This document shows positions 12,257-24,900 of a stretch of DNA of 64,000 bases, in pieces; the first letter of the stretch is position 1, and the number at the start of each line of letters is the position of its first letter. Location: contig JAVHJL010000002.1 in NCBI GenBank assembly GCA_036971715.1, positions 2,574,501 through 2,638,500 of the forward strand. Reading direction: 5' to 3'. The position numbers and the translations under genes were made by a program. Origin of the DNA: Arthrobotrys musiformis (Eukaryota; Ascomycota; Orbiliomycetes; Orbiliales; Orbiliaceae). The notes below the pieces were generated by a model. That model worked only from the letters and a program-made list of their open reading frames with translations. It made no database searches and was not told where the DNA came from.

Positions 12257-14802
12257 ATGGCGCATGCTACAACCGCGTCGGCCTCCTCACAAACTCATTC
12301 CACCGTTGACAACCGTCTCAAAGAACTCAAGCAGAAATTCCTCCCCGATTATCCCCTCCGTCTAACCCAAGCGAGCGACTCTTCGGATGCTAGAAGACAC
12401 CAGGGCACCTGCAAATCTTGCTATCAAAACAAAGACAACTGCTTCTGTTATGCCCACCACACGTTCTTATCACGAGAGGAGATGACAACCTACCCGGACA
12501 GGGCCAGCAGCTTGGACAATGCCCTTCCTTCCAAATCCAGTTCTTCTAAGCAGGGAGCCGCTTCTGCTTCATCGCTACCTGGCGCCGGCGCAGCGTCGCG
12601 TACCGGCAAAAAGCTCACACTGAGTGAATATAAGAACAAAAAGCGAATGCAAGATGCAACCCCTAGTGTCGGTCATTCTGCTACACCCAAAGACGCCCCT
12701 TCACCTGCCGAGGTCACCACGTACGATGATTCCCTCCCTCCCTCTCCAATCCATCCACACTCGTACGCACTAGAACTGACTAACCGTCCTTCCTCTTTCC
12801 GGTAACAGATCCAAAGAACAACCCACCAAGACCAAATCCTCTCGAGCCGAAACTCACACCCTGTCTGACTCTCTAGGTGGCCATCCTGATAACGACAGAC
12901 CCACCAAAAAGCTCAAGACTTCGAATAGCACCTCCCATATCAATTCACCCTCCCTAGCAGCCACCGTTCCCTCGAAGGGCACTCTTCCTCGATCCCCGTC
13001 TAAGCGTCCACCTACACACGATGAACCTACACCGAACCCGGAAAAGAAAACGTCGAAATCACAGGTCTCCAAGAGGGAAGCTGCAAGTTCACGCCCTAAA
13101 TCACCTTCGATAATCTCGAAAGACAATGTAAAACACCGACGATCGCCGAGTCCTCCTGATAGACACCGTGAAAGGCCACCCAAGAAAGAAGACCGTGGAT
13201 CGAGGAAACCCGATCGAATCTCTACCAAAGACACCCATCGGCCACTGGAACTCCCGGAGATGATCAGTCCGTTACCTGATCATCTTAACAAGATAGCTGA
13301 AGAGTGGTTACGAGGGGGGAAGAAGGATATCGATTGGAATTCCATGGACGAAGAGCCGCCGAAACGTTCAAAGAAAGGATTGGAGAAATCGCTATCACAC
13401 GCCTCGTCGAAAAGCTCCAAATTGGACAATGATAACCGACCTTCGAAGGCTGACCGTAGGGCAGAAAAGCTGGAACCGAACGACCGGGATTCCGAAACTC
13501 GAAGTCGATCTCCGCGAATTGGGTTCAAAGTCCCGGCGAAGCGCCCCCCAACCGACATGGCGCTACCAAAAGCCAAACGACAACTGGTTCGACTCCAATA
13601 CGGCCTCCATAATGTGGACAGGGTCGCGGAGATTCTGGAATCGGACGTCGACCACGGCAGGGGCTCCAAATATGTTAGGGAAGACAGCTATCTTACGGAC
13701 CAGACGTCGGAGCGAGGGGCAGCTAGGGATAGGTCACCTCATCTCCCAACACGAGTTTCTATCAACAATTTGAAACCGGCACCGGGAGTCAAGAATGCAC
13801 TGAATGGGAAGATCGCGACACCTACTCGGCGACTTGCTTCATCTTCCGAACGGCCAAGGTCCACTGAGCGAGAACCAAGACCACGGCAGTCAATTGGTTC
13901 GCCAGATGGACCGGAAACAGGTGGATCTAGTGACACCGAGAAGCTCAAGAAAGAGGTTGCTAGATTCTTGGACCTCGGTATTAAACTCAAACATAAAGCG
14001 GATGGCGCTTTGGGGGTGAAGACTTCAAACGAAGAGCAGAGCATCAGCAATGCATCCATCTACGCATGCCATTCTGTAATGTGTGTTGGTACTCTCTTCT
14101 CATAATGACTAGCTATAAAACTAACGTATCTTTTTGACAGAGCATACTTTATATCATTTGGCCTCGATGACGAACTGCGGAAGATAGATAACCGTACTAC
14201 CACGTCAGAAGGCTGGAGGGGAGTACTGGCTTATATTGAATTTCTCCTTAACAGCAGATTGAAGGCCAATACAGAGCTTCATGCACTGCTGTATGAAATC
14301 CCTCCCAAGATCAAGCATACTAGACGTTTATCTAACCTTTATTTCTAGTTACCAAATGGGTGGCGTCTGCAGCGAACGGGTATCAGCATATGAACAACAA
14401 CGGTTCTTGTCAATATCCCTAGCAGACCCCTCACGTCTCACCGACGGCCATGGGAAAGAATTTCTCGACTCCATCAAGCGCAGCAGGAACAACCTTATTC
14501 ACATTCTAAAGAAGAACCAGGATTGGTGGAAACTAGGGCACCAACGGCTACCCTGGTCCACCATAAAGGCTGAATATAAGAAGACCTGGGCCAAACACTC
14601 GCCAAATATTCCCGAGAACAAGACGTTAGTTCCTGGGCAGTACTTAACACCGTACTATCTGCCTTTATACTCCGGCAGCTCCGCTTTTGAAGCAGCTAGC
14701 TTCGCTTGGATGGTTACTCAGGAGTGGGCATCTGAGGCGGGATTCTCGCTCGATACCGGCCTTGTCCTTAATTGGCCAAAAAGGGACAGCCGTAATGCAT
14801 AA
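12257..14802 (+). CDS. Probable AFF/Ebp1-like super elongation complex scaffold
   Basis: Exons: 12257-12720, 12809-14080, 14141-14290, 14349-14802; 2340 nt, 779 residues. The donor at 14081 (GTGTGT) is the least certain; it was chosen to keep frame. The N-terminus has a Cys/His group (CKSC, CFCYAHH) and GKKLTLSEYKNKKRMQ, followed by about 300 residues of Ser/Pro/Lys/Arg-rich disorder, the segment LPEMISPLPDHL, and a helical C-terminal domain beginning LDLGIKLKHKADGA and running through AYFISFGLDDELRKID and SAYEQQRFLSISLADPSRL. A long disordered body with a C-terminal helical domain starting with a KHKAD-like helix resembles the C-terminal homology domain of AFF proteins and fission-yeast Ebp1, partners of ELL in Pol II elongation. 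That link is an inference from pattern, not an alignment. Nuclear location fits the basic tracts. Confidence 0.5.
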
Positions 14803-16816
14803 TTGGTTTTCTGTTCAAAAACGAGGTGACGGGCTTTTGCTTTTCCACGATCATATGTTTTAACTGGTCTCTTACGACAGAACGGCGGCGTATTTACAGT
14901 TGCTCTTTCCTTTTCTTCTTTCTTATTTTCCTTTATATTTATCTCGACATGTTCCGGCTTCTTTCCTTTGCATACACGGCTGCCGCATTGTACGCCTTGT
15001 TTCTCTTGTCTTTCTTCGACTATTTTTTCCTTTATAGCCATGGGTTTTCAGCGATTCTATCAGGATAAGAGTTTCTCATTTTCATCATGACACGCAGTCT
15101 TCCTTCTCCTCGTCCCTTTCAATCTATGTTTTTATACTGAAATTACCCACAGCGGCTTCGCCAGTCCTGTTTCCTTTCTCTTCTTTCCCTTTTCTTACTA
15201 ACATATCTCTTTTATTATCGAAGTACCTTATCAACCAGCGCTGATGGCTTAAGATGTTTTTGCCTTCTATATTCTTGTCTCTCTTGTTTTTTTTTTCGTA
15301 ACCAAAAATTAACTCTGCGTGCTGGGTTTTTTCGTTTCATGCTTTTTGGAATTTGTTATAATATGCAGGGTATATTTCACGTCGGAGGAATCATTTAATT
15401 CATCTTCTTACTAGGTCGTCGATGGGACGACTATCGTATTCTATTGGACTTTTACATCTCGAAACGGACGACTATCGTGCTCTCTATTCGAACATATCTC
15501 GAAGGTTACCACAGATGTTGGGCGGTTTACAAAAATATTAAACACGCTACCATCGAAATGGAATTCATTTCTATTATAATTAACCATTATACGTTACAAT
15601 CCTTCGAATAGCCGTTAATACAACCCAAAGGAAACTATAATACTATTTTTTTGTCTTTTTCGGTTTCATGCAAAACGTCTACAATACAACGTAGAAGCAA
15701 AGGGAATCGTGTATACCTGATTACAACAGAATCACCGGATGAAGGGTAGGAAGTAATACAACAACTACACCAGACGAAGGAGAATTTCTTTGCAAAGACT
15801 TTAAAAGAGGAGAAAGAAGAAGAAAAAGAAAGGAAGAAAAGGAGTATAATACACAGAAAAGGGAATTCGATAAAACCCCAAGTTCAACAAGCAAGCAATT
15901 AAGAAGAAAAACCCATATAAAAAAAGTGGTATAACCAGTTCGCAGCGTTGAGAGAGAAGAGTAGTAGGAGTTACAGGTTTTGTTAAGACATTTGGTCCGC
16001 ACATAACGGCATTAACAATGCAAAAGCATCCAGCAGACAGTTAAGACAAAGGAAAGGGAAAGGGAAAAAAAGGGTGGATTAATACAGACAAAAAGAGAAA
16101 AAAGCCATTTACATGCAGCACGTGGACTTGTAACGTAGGAAGAATGTGTGCGAAAGAGCTAGGGTACCAAAACCGAATAAGTGATTAGGAGTGCAGATGT
16201 TGAGGGCCTTCGTAAACCGAGACCTCGATGGGGTAGTCGTTTTTTTCATAATACATGCTTTGTGGGGTTAGTGTATTGGGGATATCAAGAAGAACGATAG
16301 CAAAACAGAGACGAGGACTGCGATCTAGGGGTAGTCGATTTGCTCTACATGTGGATATGGGAAAGGGAAGGGAAGTGCCAAATGAGCCATGCGATCATCC
16401 AACAAACATGCAGAGCGATTTGATACACAGAAATGAAAGGGAAGGAAAGGAGAAAGCGCGAAGACAACCCAGCTGTATGCAATAAAGAGGAGGGGGAAGT
16501 AGATGGATATGCGAATACCGAACTTGAACCATGAAACCCCGACTTGAAGACGAAACACCCATCCAGAAAAATAAAGATTGAGAAATTGGGGAAGAGAACG
16601 GAAATATCAAAATACGATGAACACCCTGACCCGCATAACCAACTCCTTTTGCTTCTATAATACATTTTGCTTCGAGGGAGGTTGACGATGCTGTGAAATC
16701 TACCGATTATATCGTGCCCCACAGATAGTTCTAGAACATTAGGGGAAGGCGATGATGAGGGGTTGTGGGTTCCGGAAGGAAGCTGTCTCAGGCCCCAAAT
16801 TCGATGATGTGTAGAT
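14803..16816. other. Convergent 3' intergenic region
   Basis: AT-rich, with T-rich plus-strand sequence after 14803 and A/G-rich sequence at 15780-16100. It lies between two converging genes and shows no conserved frame. It probably contains long 3' UTRs. Confidence 0.55.
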
Positions 16817-19800
16817 TTAGAGAATGAAATTGTTAGAAACCATATCGGGTTGATATGTCATTGGGAACCCAGTTTGGTTTGGGAGGTTATGAGACCGGGA
16901 GACCTGAGGAGTGTAATGTCCGTAGGTAGCAGACGGCATGCGTGGTTGGGTTTGCAAAGGTGGGATAGGTCCCAACCGATAGCTCGTCTCGAAAACGGCA
17001 CCAAGCCCATCTGGGGACATACCCGAGAGGGCTTGGATCTTCGATTGGATTCGACGACCATAGGGAGTCATGCGGATGGATGGCATAATGGGTCGAAGGT
17101 TATCTACGAGCATTGTCCTGGCATCTGCTTCCGCATAGTCCAACTAAATCGAGATGGTCAATTAGTCTTGGTATCAACAAAACAGAACTAGGATTTAGAC
17201 ATACAGCTGTTTGTATGACGTAATTGGCATAGGAATCCCGGATCAACTTTTCGAGTTCTGGAGGATTGACTATTTCCTTCACCATCAAGGCTCTAGTATC
17301 TTTTGAAGAGACACGAATGCACTAGTATAAAGTTAGAATTATCCCAAAAGCTGACACATGATTTGCAAGGGAATGAACCTTTTCGATGACATTGGAACTG
17401 AACTTTTGCATGGAGAGTTCAATGATGCGACCCAAAAACTTATGGATCATAGGCTCGGCGAGCTCGGGCTCCCCAAGGTCCACTATAACTTCGTTAGACG
17501 TGGTGATTGAGGGGAAGTTTAAGGAAACCTTACAAATATACTGGACAACGTAGTTCCCGAAGGGATCTCGAACCAATGCAAAAGCGTTTTCCGTGATGTG
17601 GCCAATGAGTTCAGCGCGCTGTGGGTTTGATGCATGATCAATGCATCTCTGCAGCACGCAACAGCCATGGCGGTGCGTTCCAACGGTGACACAGTTTTTC
17701 CCGACAGCGTCGAATATAAACTAACCAGTTGATCAACATTACAAAGTCACTTTTAAATTTCTTGAGGGTGTGTTACCTGTGCATCTTCTGGCTTAAGACG
17801 GTTCAGGCATTTTTGAATAACATGGTTACCGTTCAAGTCCTGAATGAGCTCTACGACCTTACCACGGAGAGCATTGATGACGGTTTGAATCTGTGCATCA
17901 TTGTTAGCAAAAGTGGGAGCATTTTCAAGGATGGGATGCATACTTGATCTGGCGTCGAGAGAAACTCGATCATCTTCTGCAAGGCTCGGGTACCATGCTG
18001 GTTGAGAGCAATTTCAACAAGGTGCGGCGCGGCGTTGTTTACGAGCTTTGATCGCTGCTCGTTGTTGGTATGCTCAAGCAGCTTCTGACAGAGATAGTTT
18101 CCGAAAGGGTCTGTCATGAGCTCAACGATAAATGCCTGCGTCTCCCGGAATATTATTTCAATATCCTTAGGATTCTGCTCTTCCAGCTTCCGTTGCAGGA
18201 ATCGGCATCCGTGCTGATCCTTGCAGAGCAGATAAATCTCATTTCCCAAAGCCTCAATGTCGAGGTTCGAGAAGCGGTTTCCTGTAAATGAACGACATTA
18301 AAATTATGTACAAAGAGTGGTTGTTATTTGGGGAAGTTACCATCAGCTTCAAAGCCACGACGCGAGTGTCCTCGGCCTGGAGAAGTGGGGTGGAAAAAGT
18401 CCCCTGTCTTCGCTGGTGTGCTTACTTGACCCAGGCCGTGGTATTGGGTGGCTGGGGCATATATCTTGTTGGCGATGCTCATTGGGTTGTAGGTAGCAAA
18501 CCTAGGTGACGGGAGTGGTGACATCCCGGCGGGAGATATTGGTGAGTGTGAATGGCCAACATTGTATAATGGTGGTCCAAATGGTGTGCCAGTGACCTAT
18601 TCTAGCGGTTAATCTCAGTTCTTTATAGTGGTATAATTATGAGGCCATACACCAAAGTCGGTCGCCGAATCACGGCGTCCCGATCCACCAAGGACGGGCT
18701 TCCCAGCGTTTGGTGAAGCAGCGTTATAGCCAAAAGATCTAACTGTTGGAATGTCGGAAGTAGAAAGCGAGGATTGGAGCTTTGGAGCCATGCTATTCAA
18801 CCCATGGGCCGATGCCGCCAAGGTGGACAAATTCCCAAAACCTTCATCCTCCAAGGTAGCGACTGCCTTCTTTTGAGCAATGAACAAGTCGTCCTGGTGG
18901 TAAGTCCCAGCGGATTCGGCTGGGCTAAGCTGATACTTTGAAGAGAACGTGCTGGAAGGGTTGAATGGCAAGGTGTTGGCTGGAAGGCTTTGTTGGCCTG
19001 GCCTATGGCGAGGGAACGTTGGCCAGCCCTGGTTATCTTCCGAAGATTTAATTCCAGAGCCATGAATTGCCTCCATAGCCTTCGAGGAAGAAACAGTTCG
19101 CTATAAGAATAAGTACAATGCCATTTGCAGGGTCATATCATTTGTAAAATACTAACCTTAGAAGCCAAATCATCGCGACGGAGAAGGACAGGGAAGTCAT
19201 CCGTAGCTGTATTCATCTGGAATACTTGGGTAGAATCTGAAGGGGATGATGCCAAGGCATCTCGGGATGGCAACGGCCCGGGAGTTGACTCGAAACCGAA
19301 GCTTCCTTGGTTTAAGGCTCCTAAGTTTGAGAAGCCTTGACGATCGGATACCCCAAGGATTGGTGAACTATCAAGGAATGGCAGAACGCCCCTAATTACA
19401 ATTTTCGATGAGCACAAGAAGCCAAGTAGCTTGGGAGGAATATGCCGAGGAATACAAGAGCATACCTTTGTTTAGTAGAGCCCCAATGAGCGGATCGCTT
19501 CCCGTCTTCCGTATCTCGCCTCTGGTCAGATAGAGGACGAGACGAAGACATAGAAGGGATGATATCATCAGCAGGGGGAGTCATTAGTTGATAGTTTGCC
19601 CCGGTTTTCCCATCGCTTGATTTAAAGGATCGCTCGCTGAGCTTATTCCCATACCCGCTCCCATACATATAGTCATGCTCTGGAGGGGTTGTGGGTTCTC
19701 CAAAAGTTCGGGTACCTTGGAACACAGATCCTGAAGCTTCTTGGGTACTCAAACCTCTCAAAGCCATCTCGTTTTGGTGTGAAAGAAGCTGTAGTTGTTG

Positions 19801-20246
19801 GATTCTCTGTGCTAGGTCACGTTGTTCGTTTTGGAGTTGTTGACGCTGCTTTTCGTCCTATATATAAAAATCAAAAAGAATTAGCCATAGCCCACAAAGT
19901 TTTCGTTCCAGGGAGCAAGCAGACAGACATTCGAGACGGTTCTTACGTCAGTTGGTACTGTATAAGTAAGAGGGTTTCCAAGCGTGGTGGGCAGAGCAGC
20001 AGGCACCAGAGTTGGGGGTCCTAGGGTTTGAGGTACCAAAGGAGCTTGAGGGTACGTAGGGCGAATAGTTTCGCTGGTAAAGCGACGGTGGAGGGTCGTT
20101 CTAGCGGCGCCGGGCGATGTAATAGGGGACGAGTCGGCAGATGTGGGGGCATCATGGCCATAGTGACCGAACTTGGGGTCATTCATTGCTGAGCCGAAGA
20201 GTTTCCTCTCAGGTTTTCTATATCCAGAAGGAGGAGACAATGTCAT
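16817..20246 (-). CDS. mpt5: Pumilio-family RNA-binding protein, Mpt5/Puf5 type
   Basis: PUF proteins bind UGUA-containing 3' UTRs and recruit deadenylation machinery. Exons: 19947-20246, 19466-19857, 19157-19391, 18651-19100, 18341-18596, 17944-18281, 17777-17890, 17534-17720, 17358-17482, 17205-17321, 16817-17143; 2841 nt, 946 residues. A Gln-rich coiled segment (DEKQRQQLQNEQRDLAQR) opens exon 2, and residues to about 545 are disordered. Eight PUF repeats follow: DQHGCRFLQ, DPFGNYLCQ, NQHGTRALQ, DLNGNHVIQ, HRHGCCVLQ, DPFGNYVVQ, QKFSSNVIE, DSYANYVIQ. The known code gives U (NY..Q), G (SN..E), U, A (CC..Q) from repeats 8 to 5, so a 5'-UGUA core is expected. DQHGCRFLQRKLE in repeat 1 resembles Mpt5 more than Puf3. 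The start at 20246 is the first ATG of the open exon. Confidence 0.93.
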
Positions 20247-21927
20247 CCAAGCCGGGCTGGTGAGTCTTTATAGAATGAAAGCAAAGAGGGGTTAGTCCAG
20301 ATGGCCTTTTTCTTTTAGAATGATTTTGTAGATGCTGGATGGAAGGTGCAAGATGCAAGATGTTGTGCGAAGTTGTGTGTTGCCCTTGTTTGATTAGAAG
20401 CGAGGGTTTCCAAGCTGTATTCAAAGAGACATCCGCTACCTGCAGCCAAAGTGGGGTATGGATCAGAGAAACGATGAGGACATCTCGATGGTCGTGGTGA
20501 GGGACGGAGGGGGCTTTAAAAATCCAGCAGACGAAACAAAAAAAAACGACAACGGATATGAAAGAAAAGAAATACATATGAAGGCCAAGACAGGAATGAA
20601 GTAGAAGAAGAAGGGGAGGGGAGGTGTATGTAGTCAGGAGGGCCAAACCCACAGAGAAGAACGCGGGATGACGGGGCGGATGATTATTTCGCTCGCTCAC
20701 TGGACTAAGGCAGCGGGGTACATTTGCATGTCTAAGCAAAGCAGGAGGCAACTTACCAGAAGACAAGTGACAGTTGCCTTGGATGTTAGAGAAAGAGCGA
20801 GATTCAGGAATGCTGTTTGCTAAATCCTCCTTTGATAAAACCGATATATCTAATACAGTATAGAATATAAAACGAATAGCGTGAGACTGGTCGGCCTCTG
20901 CCGGCTGTAGGCTTGAAAGATGTCGGGACAGCAAGACGGGATAGCGGGGAGGACGAGGATGATATAGATGCTGTCGACCTTCGAGCAGATTAGGCCGTTG
21001 GTGATAGTGGCCACAGCAGCGAGGCAGCGACAGGAGGGACAATGGAGTGGGATAGAGAGAGATGTTGGAGAGGATCGACGATGATGACGACGATGGTGCT
21101 GGTGGCGGTGGTGATGATGATGGAGAGGAAGATGGTGATGAGAGTGGTGAGAGTGGTGAGAGTGGTGAGGGGAAGGAGGAGGATGTTGAGGACAAGGCGA
21201 CGATGGCGGAGGGGTTGATGATGGCCTACTTCGACAGTATACCTGGAAAGACCAACGGCGAGCGGGGTGGAGGGGAGACGCAACAACGCACAGCTACCAC
21301 ATCATCAGCATCACCACTTTCCGGTCTATCTTTGGCGGGATAGGTACATGCACATGTACAGTCTACTTGCTCAGTAGCATTGGTTTTCATGCATGTTATC
21401 GGTATCGAACGACAGCGGGATTTAGGCGCTAGTAGCGGCTTATTCTTCCTGGCAGCATTTCCCCGGCACTCCACTGGTTCGGTAAGAACAAGTATTCCAC
21501 TCAATTAAGGTCGTCACTGCGAGCAATAACTTCGGATCGTGCGAGTGGTGCTGCTGTGCCTGGTGGTGCAGTCAGGTGTGGGGACCACCAGACGAGATGT
21601 GTTGCTGCTGGTGTTGTTTCTCCGAGATAGGGAATGTCTCAGGTGCAAACACTCAAGGTCAAATCGCGTCGTCTCAACGCCAAAACTTGCGACTAATTTT
21701 TATGGTAGTGCAAGTGAACCAACCTGCGCAGACCTTCGCACCAGGATCCGCCCTGCTATGACTAAAGCAAAAACTCGACATCGATACCCGTCCACTGCAG
21801 AACATGTGTCGCTCGCACCCTGAGGCCACCCGGTAGCTTCGACCTACCCTTCTTTCCAAATACCTTACCCGAATATCTCCGAAACAGTACATTAAGCTGA
21901 AGAACAGTCCCATTTCATCAGTCAGCG
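20247..21927. other. Divergent mpt5/rpc2 promoter region
   Basis: Contains mpt5 5' sequence, GAT/GGT/GAG repeats (21066-21195), and the region upstream of the rpc2 start at 21928. Open frames here are repeat- or composition-driven. No gene is supported. Confidence 0.55.
21066..21195. repeat. GAT/GGT/GAG triplet repeat
   Basis: Imperfect GATGATGACGACGATGG-like triplets followed by four tandem GAGTGGT copies (about 21138-21168) and GGAGGA sequence. It lies 0.7 kb upstream of rpc2. Confidence 0.75.
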
Positions 21928-24900
21928 ATGGCGGTACCGGTATGCGGTGGCCTCTAGTCACTTTACAAATACATCTTCATTGTGTAACTTCAAATCTAAC
22001 TAGTACACCCAATTGTATAATTTAGGAGAGTGGGAAATCCTCTCATCACCATCATTCGGCACAGGATGAGGTAAAGGCTATATTCATTCTGTTTCTTTCA
22101 AATCGAACGGGTTCTAACTTGAACATTCCTTCAGGCTTTCGCAAAGCTCCTCGAACCGGTCTACCAGGGAAAAAAATTAACAGATCCGATCTCAACTGCT
22201 AAAGTGGGCCCCCCCAGCTATTCCTATCGCCTTCGGCCCTTGGCATCCCATCTAATGGAGCTTTTTTTGTGAAGGACAAATGGGCCTTACTACCGGCTTT
22301 CCTCAAAGTCAAGGGACTCGTCAAGCAGCATCTCGATTCATTCAATTACTTCTGCGATGTCGAACTCAAACAAATTATCAAGGCCAATGAAATGGTCGTC
22401 AGCGAGGTGGACCCGAACTTCTTTCTCAGGTACTAGGACGGACCAATCCACATTTCACGTAGTTATCATGGGCGGATCAGGAGGACTAAGGCTGGTTTAC
22501 GACTTCTAGATATGTGGATATCCGAGTTGGATTGCCCGAGAGACAGGATAGCGACAGCGACGCAGATATTACCCCCAACGAATGCCGTCTCCGAGATATG
22601 ACATACGCCGCCCCAGTTTTCGTCGATATTCAATATGTTCGAGGGAAAGCTGTTATTGCAAGAAATGGTGTCTGCATTGGCCGTTTGCCGATTATGTTGA
22701 GGAGCAACAAGTGTGTGCTCACAAATAAGAGCGAACAGGATATGGCATTGTTGAAGGAGTGTCCGCTAGACCCTGGTGGATATTTTATTATCAATGGAAC
22801 GGAGAAGGTTATTCTAGTCCAAGAACAGCTGAGCAAGAATCGTATCATCGTCGAGGCGGATACAAAGAAGCAGATTGTTCAGGCATCGGTTACTAGGTAA
22901 GCACGGGTTTGGTTTACTCATTTGGCACGAAGAGGTCTAACTTGCGGTGCGAAAAGTTCCACACACGAACGCAAATCAAATACCTATGTTCTCAGTAAAA
23001 AGGGAGCTATCTACCTGCGTCACAACTCTGTTTCGGAAGACATCCCAATTGTCCTAGTACTGAAGGCTCTGGGTATCCAATCTGACCATGAGATCCTCCT
23101 TATGGTAGCGGGAACGGATAGCGTCTATCAGGATACATTCTCTGTAAACTTCGAGGAGTGTTCAAAGCTAGGCGTCTTTACACAACAGCAAGCCCTGGAT
23201 TACTTTGGGGCCAGGGTGAGAACGAGCCGAAAAATCCTCACGACCAGGAAGTCATATGCACATGAGGCCCTTGAAGCGTTAGCAACCATTATCCTAGCCC
23301 ACGTACCCGTCAAAAACCTTAACTTCAGGCCGAAGGCTCTCTATATTGCGGTGATGACCAGGAGAATTCTCATGGCTATGGCGAATCCGCAACTTGTCGA
23401 CGATAGAGATTATGTTGGCAATAAGCGTCTCGAGTTGTAAGTTGTGGCAGATAATTCATAATAGTACGAGGGAATTGTAGCTAACCTCTCTTCTTTAGAG
23501 CTGGCCAATTACTCTCCTTATTATTTGAGGATTTGTTCAAACGATTCAATGGCGAATTAAAAATGAACATTGACAAAGTCTTGAAGAAACCTAATAGGAC
23601 AGAGGAATTCGATGCGTTTACTATTTTAAGTGGTCACGGCCACACCATAACGCAGGGAATGAACCGTGCTATATCGACAGGAAACTGGTCCCTTAAACGT
23701 TTCAAGATGGAGAGGGCTGGTGTCACGCATGTTCTCAGTCGGCTTAGTTATATTAGTGCTCTTGGAATGATGACCCGAATATCCAGTCAGTTTGAAAAGA
23801 CACGGAAGGTCAGCGGTCCTAGAGCTCTTCAGGTAAGCTTGGACCAATCTTTCACAATCACCATGAGTATTTTTTGTTGATCTTAGTATCCATAGCCCTC
23901 GCAATTTGGCATGCGTAAGTTATACCGCCATTCCCGTTCAAATGCCCGTGCACATATATTAACTTCGTTTTAGTTTGCCCGTCCGACACACCTGAAGGTG
24001 AAGCTTGCGGTCTGGTAAAAAATTTAGCTCTTATGACCCATATTACAACGGACGATGACGAAGAGCACGTCAGGAGGCTTGCAATGGTCCTCGGAGCAGA
24101 GGGTATTGACTATTCTATCTATGACTTTGCACGCCCGAATATAATGCTAATGCCCAATTTAGATGTCCTCACAGTCAGTGGGCAGGAGCTATACGCCCCC
24201 GGTGCTTATATTATCTTTATGAATGGTACACCTTTCGGAATAACGAGGTACCCCGCGAGGTTCCTTACAAGATTCCGTAAAATGAGAAGAATGGGCAAAA
24301 TCAGCGAGTTCGTCAGCATTTTCATCAATCACCACCAGAGCGGTGTTCATATCGCAACCGATGGTGGAAGAATTTGTAGACCGTTAATTATTGTTGAAAA
24401 CAAGAAATCAAGGGTCACACTCAGACATATTAAGGTAGGCCCCTGAGAATAGCGAGCCCGGCGCAAGGAACAAGGCCTAACTCTTCCAAACAGTCATTAA
24501 AAGCGGGCAATATGACCTTTGAGGACTTTTTGAAAAAGGGTCTGGTCGAATACGTCGATGTGAACGAAGAAAACGATGCTCACATCGCGATCTATGAGCA
24601 CGAAATGTCAACTTCGACGACACATCTCGAAATCGAACCATTTACAATACTCGGTGCTGTCGCCGGTCTAATTCCTTTCCCCCATCATAACCAATCCCCA
24701 AGAAACACCTACCAATGTGCTATGGGTAAGCAAGCTATTGGTGCTATTGCATATAACCAATTCTTGCGTATCGATACACTACTGTACTTGATGGTGTACC
24801 CCCAACAACCAATGGTTAAAACTAGAACCATTGAGCTTATCAAATATGACAAGGTAAGAGATACTCGTGTTACTACATCTGGAATCCATACTTACGCCAA

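Noticed and set aside
20218..21195. 325-codon minus-strand frame upstream of mpt5
   Set aside because: It consists of Ser/Pro and His runs from triplet repeats and 5' UTR; no domain, and the mpt5 ATG lies at its end.
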